From contig CP099419.1 of assembly GCA_024114885.1 (NCBI GenBank), forward strand, positions 682,001 through 746,000: a stretch of 64,000 nt of DNA. Direction: 5' to 3'. Under the pieces are notes generated by a model. That model made no database searches. It was not told the DNA's origin and worked only from the letters and a program-made list of their open reading frames with translations. The translations under genes and the position numbers were made by a program. Origin of the DNA: Septoria linicola (lineage: Eukaryota > Ascomycota > Dothideomycetes > Mycosphaerellales > Mycosphaerellaceae). Positions 42,115-51,597 of this stretch are shown in pieces. Position 1 is the first letter of the stretch; each line of letters begins with the position of its first letter.

Positions 42115-42393
42115 ATGTCGAGACAGTACAGCTAGCGGTATGATGGCAGTACCAGTCTCCGATACAGACTGGACGCACAGCGAGGATCCTCCAGCCGCTG
42201 GACGACCTCATCTTTGTCTGAATCGCAATGAATAGAGTCTGAGATTGAAGTGCTTGGCCAGATGCAGCCTTATCCACTGTTCATGGAAGTCGACTCGGGA
42301 CCCTGGTAAGTTTGGAGCTACCAGACAGATGAACTATGGTATACATACACATCGTCAATATATATGTGTGAGCATTCCCATTCCACTCATGAC
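42115..42393. other. intergenic, no supported gene
   Basis: About 280 bp between the 70-bp repeats and the minisatellite. Only short frames occur. Confidence 0.4.
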
Positions 42394-42845
42394 AAAAGTA
42401 TTCGAGCAATTCTGCCGTCACATACCATTATCACAACATTTGAGCTTCCGAGCCAACACACATTGCGTTCAAGATCATTAAGCATCTGAGGCAGCATACA
42501 TTGCGTTCAAGATCATTTGAGCATTCGTGCCAATAACCATCACGTTCAAGACTCCTCAAGCATCAGAGGCAACACATACCAAGCATCTGAGCCAACGTAC
42601 ACTGCTATCAAAGCATTTGAGCATCTGTGCCAACACACATCACGATCAAGATCATTGAAGCATCTGAGCCAATACATATTGCGTATAAGAGTATCAAGCA
42701 TTCAAGCCAATGCACATTGCTATCAAGCCTGTCAAGCATTCACACCACACAGCGCGATCAGACCCGGTCAAGCAATTACACCACTATACTTTGCGTTCAA
42801 GACTACCAAGCATCTACGCCACCGCACAAGCATTCGATCATATAC
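42394..42845 (+). repeat. degenerate minisatellite (about 40-bp unit, about ten copies) upstream of SprT-like copy 2
   Basis: Imperfect tandem copies of a unit reading roughly AGCATCTGAGCCAACACA followed by CATTGCGTTCAAGATCATT. Units vary in length (about 38-45 bp) and sequence. The block ends about 40 bp before the ATG of the SprT-like gene and is in an open frame with it from 42517, but the translated repeat has no protein character. It is most likely leader or promoter DNA. Confidence 0.75.
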
Positions 42846-42882
42846 AGAGCAAAGATCTGTGACAGCAGTCTGCATTATCAAG

Positions 42883-43671
42883 ATGTCGTCTTTAGGTCAC
42901 CTCACGAGGCACACCGACCCAGGAGAAAGGCGCATCGATCGCTCTCGAGCATACTCTGCCGCAGACCTGGCGGATCTTTGCGTACGCTTCTTGCAAATAC
43001 CCTACAACCAATGGGATGAAGAGCGAAAGCAGGCTCTGCAAAACCTCAAAGAATGGTACAGCAATTGGGACCAATTGTGCTACGAGAACGAACAAATCGT
43101 GCCAAGTCTTGAGGACATGAGCAAAGTGATCGATTACATCAGCACAGCCTTCTACGATGGGCTGCTGAGCAATGTCACGCATCAGTGGAAGACCATTGCG
43201 AACAGAGCAATTTACGCTTACACCAACATCCCTGATGAAGACGATGCAGACTGGCCACGCATATTCCAGCATCCTGGCTATCGTCCTGGTCATATGTTGC
43301 AAAGCTATCACCATCAAGACCCAATCATAGGCACACTCATCCATGAGTCTATTCACGGCTTCCTAGGCTCCTATGCTTGCGAATCAGCAACATGTGGATG
43401 CATTACAACCAGCTCGCGAAGCCTGGGCGCGACGGGCCACGGCCCGGCTTTTCTTCAGATTGCCACACATATTGAGGCCATCTTCGCTGCTGAGCTAGAG
43501 GCGACTTGGCGCCCGGCTCCTGATCTTTACGTGCAAGACAGCATGCAGAAGGAGTGTGCCAAATCAGGACTGGTTTTGAATGATGACGAGATCGAGGGAT
43601 GCGCGCAGGCGGACAGGGCGTGGATACGGCAATACAGAGCCAGCAAAAGGCGAGACTCAAAAGTGGAGTGA
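42883..43671 (+). CDS. SprT-like zinc metalloprotease-family protein, copy 2 (262 aa)
   Basis: Single-exon ORF starting MSSLGHLTRHTDPGERR. The metalloprotease signature TLIHESIHGF (HExxH) at about residues 150-155 is followed by GATGHGPAFLQIATHIEAIF, containing the probable third ligand. Cysteines occur between them (YACESATCGC). Copy 1 (17381-18217, opposite strand) shares the same block order and the almost identical FLQIATHIE core, so the two are paralogues within one locus. Later residues (DDEIEGCAQADRAWIRQYRA) parallel DDFVHCHQSWHVWLKQYYE of copy 1. The start is the first ATG after the minisatellite, and the upstream open frame is not counted. Substrate unknown. The gene sits about 500 bp from the start of the RIP-mutated compartment, yet its frame is intact. 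Confidence 0.7.
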   Translation: MSSLGHLTRHTDPGERRIDRSRAYSAADLADLCVRFLQIPYNQWDEERKQALQNLKEWYSNWDQLCYENEQIVPSLEDMSKVIDYISTAFYDGLLSNVTHQWKTIANRAIYAYTNIPDEDDADWPRIFQHPGYRPGHMLQSYHHQDPIIGTLIHESIHGFLGSYACESATCGCITTSSRSLGATGHGPAFLQIATHIEAIFAAELEATWRPAPDLYVQDSMQKECAKSGLVLNDDEIEGCAQADRAWIRQYRASKRRDSKVE

Positions 43672-44160
43672 GCCACGAATCCAGAGAAGCAGAGCATCAG
43701 ATCCACACGGATGAAGCGTCCTGATCATAAGGAGCTTCTTCTCGAACCTCGCATCGGCTGTGCCACCCTGTGGACCTTCGCAGAGGATCTTGTTACGACA
43801 CCTGGCGGAGCTACATGACCAGTGGAGGCTCGAGAAATTACAGAAGAAGATGAGCATCACAAATCACCTCCACAGAATATGATAACGGGCATCACAAATC
43901 ACGCCCGTCGCTTCGGGACACTGATACGGGCTATGCCACCCTGCGGATGCTCGCAGAAGATTATGGCTACGCTGAATGGCAGAAAGGAAACATCAGCAGC
44001 CGCTCGGGTAGCCACAGAGGAAAATGAGCGTCACAACTCATACGTGAAGCTTAGAGCGACAACTGAGAGTGTGCTACACATTCTACCGATACTTCCTCCA
44101 CGATCTGAGAGCTGTAAGAGACGCTGGACACTCAATAGAGTAGTCCTTTCTACGATATAT
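43672..44160. other. transition zone with short direct repeats, no gene
   Basis: Normal composition still prevails. Two imperfect copies of a block containing GGCT(G/A)TGCCACCCTG, TCGCAGA and GAT lie near 43,757 and 43,928, and CATCACAAATCAC is repeated near 43,855 and 43,890. Past about 44,160 the base composition changes to the RIP type. Confidence 0.5.
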
Positions 44161-46725
44161 TGTAGAGTATAGCTTCTCTACTAGGCTCCTCTCTCGGATA
44201 ATTCACTACGTAGATCAGATTAATTACAATCATATAATAAAAGTGCTAGAAGCATGTCTTCGAGCTCGACATAGTAGCAAGTACACCTTTCGTCGATAAT
44301 ATTCTAAATACTTAGACAAAGATTACTAAACTCTTTAACCTTTAGAGAGCCAATATATTAGCTCTAGTATTTAGTCCTACTACTCGGTCTTCTACGATCT
44401 AATTACTATATACTACTATTTGTCGTAACTATTATTTACTAAATAGCGTTACTTTCTAGTCCTAACTATAGAGTAAAAGTAAAGGCGCGTAGACGCGCTT
44501 ACCTAAAACTACGCTAGTAGTAGCCTATAATTTCCCTTTAAGTAGAATATAAAAGGCTACTCTCTTCTATCGTCTTCTACTTCTATAACTAATAAGAACC
44601 TATATAGCACGTACTATAATATCGTAGACAACTACTATAGTAAGCTATAATATATAATATCGCCTTCTAAATATAATACTAACCTAGCTAGATAGTAGAC
44701 GAGTATAGTAACGCTACGCGCCTATTATAGGTTACGTAAGACGATACTATTTAGTAGTTAATCGAGACTATAGACTACTAAATCGACTCTAAACTCGTTA
44801 AAGATATTACTAGTAAATAGGCCTTATATCTATAGTTAGTTAATAAAGAGAAAGAGGAACCTCTCGTCGATACTATAGAGTTAACTACTATAGAGGAATA
44901 TATTAAGTATAAGGACTAAGTACTAGAGTAGACCTTCGACAGTATAAATAGTAGAGACTAGGTCTCGATAGTAGGAGATTAGATTATAAGTACGAGAATA
45001 ATTTAGGAGTCTAAGAGAGTATCGCCTATATCGAGGCCTATAGGTATAGAAGGCTTTTAGAATATCGACGTCGACTCTAAGGATAATAGCGAGTAGGAGG
45101 CTCTTACGAAGTAAGAAGTAAGAACTACTTAACCTAGTAGGTCGAGGCTAGTACTAACTTTCTATAGAAGTAAGATAAAATAAGTAAAGTTACTCTAACC
45201 TAGAAAATCTAAGACCTCGAAGCTAAGCTCGCTATTCTTAATAATAAGGTCGCTTACTATATAAAGGTACTAGCTATAGAGAAGGATCTAGGTAAGTTCT
45301 TAACTAGCTTCGTAACTATATAGAAAGCTAATAAGAAAGATATCGAGGAGCTCTTCTCGCTTATCGAGAAAGTAGATACTAAGTTTATAGAGAAGTTCGA
45401 CTAGGCTAGGAAAACGCTAGTAGAAGGCTTCGAAGAGGTTAGTACTTAAGTCTACTTTATAGATACTAGGCCTTATCCTCGTCTACGAGCCTTAGCCTTA
45501 TTAAAGTACTAGTTAAGCGCTAATACGCCTCGTAGGTAGAATCGAGAATTTAAGTACTATATTCTATAGATATACTCCTTACTTTTCTATATTATCGTTA
45601 TCTATATACTAATACCTACTACTAGAGACTAGAGCTTCTACTTAGAGATCTACTAGGCGTTCGAATACGTAAAGTCTTAAGTTATACGAAGAGGTATAGG
45701 TCGACGAGTTATAGAGTAGTAACGCTAATAAGAGTAATAAAGACCTTAATAGTAATAGTAAGAAGTTAAATATAGCTAGAGACGAGGCCTTAGGCTAGCT
45801 TAGAGTCTAATAGGGCCTATATAGAGCTTCTTATAGTACCGAGAATATTCTAGACTAGGCCTTTAACTAGAGACAAAGGCTTTTAGGCGATAATACTAAC
45901 GATAAAGAAGAGAGAGATCAAGTAGACGTAGCTATAGAGTAGGTACGAATAGCTAGACGTCGAGGTAGTAGAGACAAAACCTATTATAGCTAGAAGCTAG
46001 TAGAAAGATAGATAGGTTAGGAGAGTTATAAGAACTACGCCTTAGATAATAACTATAACTTCGTAGTTAGAGATAACGAAGAAGTCGAGAAAGACTTTAA
46101 TAACGATAATAAAGAAGAGAAAGAGGCTAAGGATAAGGATAAGAAAGACTCTAACGATACTTTATCTAAGGATACTAATTTTAACCCTCGTAGATAGCTT
46201 ACTTATATATATAGTATACTAGGTAAATACTATACTAAAGTAAAGTAGCGCCTATTTAGAGTTTAGTAAGAGTCTATACGTCCTTTACTTTCTATAAACT
46301 TCTTAACTATAATATAACTTTGTTTCTTCTTTACTAACTAATAATAAATATATAAGCTATCTATATAATAGATTCTCTAGTCGATCTAACTAATATCGCG
46401 ATAGTAGACATAGTACCTAATATACTACTTACCTATAAGAGCCTCTTTCTATAGCGCCTAATCTAAGTAGAGAGCGACGCGTTTAACGATCTCTTCTACG
46501 ACGTCTCTAATAATAATACGAAGATAACTATATCGGTTAGCGTAGTATTAAAGACTAGTATCTAGTTCGGAACTACGTATAGTAGCGATAAGATCCGCCT
46601 CGATATATCTAGAGCTAGTAGTACTATTAAAGAAGGAAACCCCTATAAGGCTTAGCTCTTCTATATAGGTAAGAAGAACGCTAATTAGGCCACTACTACG
46701 AAGAAGATCGATATATATATAGACG
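44161..46725. other. heavily RIP-mutated repeat DNA with a degraded plus-strand coding frame
   Basis: CpA and TpG are almost absent, TpA is very frequent and CpG remains. This is the product expected of CpA-to-TpA RIP acting on both strands. Plus-strand translation still shows coding-like helical segments broken by TAG/TAA (for example EAKLAILNNKVAYYIKVLAI near 45,220-45,280 and DIEELFSLIEKVDTKF near 45,335-45,385). It leads into the better-preserved island at 46,726. The element type is not recognisable. Confidence 0.6.
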
Positions 46726-47580
46726 ATGAAGTCTAGGCCTAGAGTGATCCTTATCTCTTATTCAAGTACTAGCAAGCTTACTGCCCTGACCTCGGTATTA
46801 CACGAGGAGACGTGGGGATGCACTATAAGAAGTTCCTCTTGCGGTTATAGCGTGCCTACTACCCTCATAAGCCACTGCCTGTCCCCAAAGACCAGGCCTC
46901 GTCTGCAAAGAAGCGAAAGAGCAGAGGGGCTCGCACGAGCCAAGCCGCAGCTCAGGTACAAGCAGAGGAAGGATCAGTAGATGAGGCTGATCGAGACGAG
47001 GACCTGGAGCAAGAAGAGCAGGCCGAGAACGATGTCCTAGAGACTTTCCAAGTGGCATCTGCCCGTGAGCTTTGGAACTGGTTTAACGCACAACCAGGCA
47101 GCTTCAACGAGCACATGGGGGACGAAGAGGTATTGAGTGTCTTGGCAGAGGGCCAATTGCAGAGCCAAGGAGGCGGCGAGATCCCGCAAATGAGCAGCTC
47201 GGAGCTTCGTCGCGCGGCTATGCAGGCGGTCCAGTGTTCACGTCCAGTGGACCAGACAGCCGCTTATGCGAAATGGATAGCCAAGGGCGCCAGTGGAACG
47301 AAGGGCAAAGTCACGACCGAAGAGGTCCCTAGTCTGCAACAGCGAGACTACAAGAAGCGCACTATTGACTAGGTCGATGGTGCAGACGAGGCTCTGACTA
47401 TGCGCAGCGAACAGGCTCCTGCAGAGTTCGAGGCTCAGTCACCACAGTAGGAAGCAGGCGAGGAGAGCGAAGATGATGCCGTGGAGTGGGGAGCCCTGCT
47501 CAACTCCGCCTAGACCAAGATTGCAAGCATTGCCAAAAGCTACAAGGGTCGAGGCTTGGAGTAGATGAAGCCTTGTTAGC
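46726..47580 (+). pseudogene. RIP-sheltered island: C-terminal part of an unknown protein, frame broken by RIP-type stops
   Basis: In this 855-bp island CpA and TpG are again common. One plus-strand frame reads Y.PDLGITRGDVGMHYKKF, then RAYYPHKPLPVPKDQ, a charged Glu/Asp/Gln/Ala linker, then RELWNWFNAQPGSFNEHMGD and PVDQTAAYAKWIAKG. It is interrupted by TAG at expected Q or W codons (for example at 46,847-46,849 and 47,370-47,372) and flanked by fully mutated sequence on both sides. A continuous 106-codon piece spans 47052-47372. No domain is recognised. It is probably the 3' part of a gene carried by the surrounding repeat. Confidence 0.5.
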
Positions 47581-49229
47581 TATACATAAGGCGAAGAAAG
47601 TAGTCGAAGGGCACATACTATATTAGGGATCGTTCAAGCATGACTTGAAGATAAGCTACTAAAGTAGAGAACTTCAGATAGAGTAGAGCGTTCCTAGATC
47701 GATAGACTAGGCTTAGTATCGAACCTAGGCTTATAGATTATTCTATTAGAGTATAGGCGCTTTATACGCTTAGGCTTTATTTCTTAGTATTAAATACCTT
47801 GTCTAATAATAGTAATATACTAATCCTCTAATAATATAATATCTAATAATTCTAAATAAGATTATACTAGTTTTATATATAAGTATAGCTAGTATTAATA
47901 GATAATCTCTATATCTACTCTCTTTTAAAGTATCTAGATAGCGCTTTAGCGCTAGAGTTCTTTATACGTTCTACTATATAGATCTATAGCCTTATCCTAA
48001 ATCTAGCGCTCTTTATAGTCGATACCTAGTATCTTACTATTAAAAGTACTTAGTAATAATACTACTATATATAGAGTCTTTAGTATTAGAAGCTATTATA
48101 AATATAAGGCTCTCGTATTAGTATAAGTCTAGTATACTAACGTAGCCTTGTCTTCTACGACCTACCTAGAGCTAGTAACGCTATTCTTGATTCTAGTACG
48201 AGTATATTTAGTATCCTAAGCCTTATCTTTCTATAAAGGTAAGATATTATCGAATTTAGCTAGTAGGGCTCGTACCTATTATATAATAGACGCGAGTAGT
48301 TTAGCCTCTATAATAAGAATACTATCTTCGCTATCGAAGACCTAACTCTTAATAATAATATTATTTGTAGACTATCGAGACGAGAGCTTACGAGTTTATA
48401 ATAAAGGTAGTATAGTAGCTATTAATCTTATTAGAAGCTTAGAAGCTAGAGTTAATAGTACCTTAGACGACGCCTTCGAGCGTTACTTTATATCTAGTAT
48501 AACTAATCCGACTATAGTATATCGTACTATATCGATCTCTATAGAGCTTAGACTTGATTTATAGGAGCTACTTAGCTTCGTAATACGAGAAGCCTAGACT
48601 ACTATATTAGCTCGCGTACTACTAGATCTAATACCTACTTATAGCCTTATAGGCCTAGTCGATATACTAGAGGCTTAATTACTACTAGAAGCATAGTTCT
48701 TATTTAGTATATTAGAGCCTTATAGTAGTAACGAGGCTTAACTATAGGTCGTAGATCTAATATTTAAGATAGGTAGAAGAGGCCTATTAACTTAAGAGGT
48801 TCTAATTTACTACTAAGGCTACGAATCTAGTATAATAAAGTCCTAAGAGCCTTACGATAAAGACGAGGCTTAACTATATAGAGTAGACTCGATAATTAAA
48901 GAAAATAGAGAAGGCGTATTAACTTAAGAGGCTATACTCTACTATTAAGGCTACGTAGCTTATATTACGAAGTCCTTAGAGCGCGTTATCGGACTAGCGC
49001 CTAGTAGACTAGGCTATAGTAGACTACGAAGTTACTCGACTAGTTTATAGAATTCTATACGCTTAGTATTATCTTATAACGTAATAGCTTTAAGATCTAG
49101 TAGTAATAGACTAGATTCGTCTACTTTAGTAGCTATATCTACTTTTATAGTAGTATTAAGATTATCTTATTAGACTTATAATAGTCTAGATCTACTTATT
49201 AGTAAACTAATACTAGTAAAATTCTAGAA
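47581..49229. other. RIP-mutated DNA with an in-frame 132-bp repeat
   Basis: Composition is of the RIP type throughout. Two copies of a 132-bp unit (starting 48,733 and 48,865, each beginning GAGGCTTAACTATA) encode similar 44-residue segments on the plus strand (including LLT-stop-EVL.YY and VLT-stop-EAILYY). This suggests a degraded protein with tandem repeats. No family is recognised. Confidence 0.5.
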
Positions 49230-51340
49230 TTTAAATTCTAATTAAATCTCTTCTATCTTACTACTATATTATAAGTCTCTTAGTATTTCTTTTATACGTT
49301 TATATCTATAAGGCTTATAATATATTCTATAAAGCTTTAAATAAGTAAAATCTAGCTTATAAGACTTGAAAATTAGTAGAATATCTAAGCGTTATTAATT
49401 TAGTCTAAGATTACTTACTCTATTACTATATTTTAAGCCTTATCTTATATAGTTAGAGTCTTTAGGTCTTAGAAGCTTATAATATAACTATTAAGGCTTA
49501 TAATAGTCTAAGTCTAGCTTATAAGATCTAAAATATAGTAAATCTAAATAATTCTAGTCTTATTCTAAAGATTCTATACTCTACTACTATATTCTAAGCC
49601 TCTTACTATTTTTATAGAGCCTCTAGATATCTAACGCTTATTATATCTTTTATAAGGCTTATAATAGTTAATATATAGCTTAAAAGACTCTAAATATAAT
49701 TAGATCTTAGAATTCTAGCTATATCTAAAGACCTCTTACTAGATTATAATATCTTAAGTCTAATTAAGTATACTTAGAGCCTTTAGATCTATTAGGCTTA
49801 TAATATATTATCTAAGGCTTATAATAGTTAAAGTTTAGCTTATAAGACTCTAGAAATAGTAAAGTCTTAAAACTCTAGCTTTTATTTAAAAGCCTCTTAC
49901 TCTACTACTATCTTTAGAGCTTTGAACTATTTAATTAGAGCCTTTAGATCTATAAGGCTTAGAAGATATCTTATAAGGCTCTAAATAGTCTATAATTAGC
50001 TTATAAGACTTTAAAAATAGTAAAACCTAGATAATTAGTATTTCTTTAAAATCTCTTACTCTACTACTATCTTTTAAGCCTTATTAAGTATATTTAGAGT
50101 CTTTAAGTCTATAATACTTATTAAGTATCTTCTTAAGCTTAATATAGTCTTAATCTAGCTTATAGAACTCTATAAAAGATAGAATTCTAAGGTTCTAGCT
50201 TTCTTCTAAAATCTCTTACTATACTACTATACTTTAAGCCTTATACTATTTCTATAGAGCCTCTAGATCTATAAGGCTTATTATATATAGTAAAATACTT
50301 ATAATAGTCTAAATCTAGCTTATAAGGCTTAAAAATTAGTAAAGTCTTAAAATCTAGCTTTTTTTTAGAGATCCTATACTCTACTACTATCTTTAGAGCT
50401 TTAAACTATTTAATTAGAGCCTTTAGATCTATAAGGCTTAGAAGATATCTTATAAGGCTCTAAATAGTCTATAATTAGCTTATAAGACTTTAAAAATAGT
50501 AAAACCTAGATAATTAGTATTTCTTTAAAATCTCTTACTCTACTACTATCTTTTAAGCCTTATTAAGTATATTTAGAGTCTTTAAGTCTATAATACTTAT
50601 TAAGTATCTTCTTAAGCTTAATATAGTCTTAATCTAGCCTATAGAACTCTATAAAAGATAGAATTCTAAGGTTCTAGCTTTCTTCTAAGATCTCTTACTA
50701 TACTACTATATTTCAAGCCTTATACTATTTCTATAGGGCCTCTAGACCTATAAGGCTTATTATATATAGTAAGATACTTATAATAGTCTAAATCTAGCTT
50801 ATAAGGCTTAAAAATTAGTAAAGTCTTAAAATCTAGCTTTTTCTTTTTAGAAATCCTATACTCTACTACTATCTTTAGAGCCTTAAACTATTTAATTAGA
50901 GCCTTTAGATCTATAAGGCTTAGAATATATAATATATAGCTTATAATAGTCTATATCTAGCTTATAGTACTCTAGAAATAGTAAATTCTAGAAGTTTTAG
51001 TATTACCTTAAGATTACTTACTCTATTACTATATCTTAAGCCTTATAGTATATATTTAGAGCCTTTAGGACTTAGTTTCTAGATATATACTCTAAAGCCT
51101 TAGATAGTCTAAGCTTAGCTAATAAGACTCTAATAGTAGTAGGATTTAGTAATTCTAGGTTTATTTAAAGACCTTAGAGTATATTACTAGACTCTAAGCC
51201 TAACTAAGTATATCTAGACTCTCTTAGTCTAGAAGGTCTAAGGAATTTCTCTTACGACTCTAGATAGTCTAATTCTAGCTTATAATATCTACTTAAAGAC
51301 TTAAAATATTTAGAATTCTAGCTTCTTAGAATCTAGCTAG
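49230..51340. repeat. tandem array of about thirteen 160-bp satellite units with a 480-bp higher-order duplication
   Basis: The motif TCTAGCTTATAA, or a close variant, recurs at about 49351, 49513, 49675, 49835, 49995, 50154, 50314, 50474, 50633, 50793, 50956, 51114 and 51274, a spacing of 159-163 bp. Each unit also carries TCTTACTCTACTACTAT and TTTAGAGCCTTTAGATCTATAAGG. Units 5-7 and 8-10 are nearly identical over about 480 bp, which shows a recent three-unit duplication or exchange. All units have the CpA/TpG-poor RIP composition. Confidence 0.85.
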
Positions 51341-51597
51341 AAAAAGATAGAGGATTACTCTCTACTTATATCGATATAGTAAAGAAGGTATAGACTTCTC
51401 TACTAGCTAGATTATCTTAATAGTCTATAATTACTACTCTTAGGCTTATCTAAGCTTTGTCTCGCTAGAGTCCAAGCTTTATTGTCCTAAAGCTAGTGCG
51501 CTCTAAGCAAAGCCCAAGCTTTGTCTACTAGAGGTCTGTGCGCTCCACAACTTCCTCTTCAACTTTCCACCTCTCGATCTCGAAACAGCACACAACA

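Noticed and set aside
42517..42882. N-terminal extension of SprT-like copy 2 through the minisatellite
   Set aside because: The frame is open, but the translated repeat has no protein-like conservation and copy 1 lacks it. The first ATG after the array is preferred.
49230..51340. CRISPR-like array
   Set aside because: Units are about 160 bp without separate unique spacers, and the DNA is eukaryotic. It is a satellite array.
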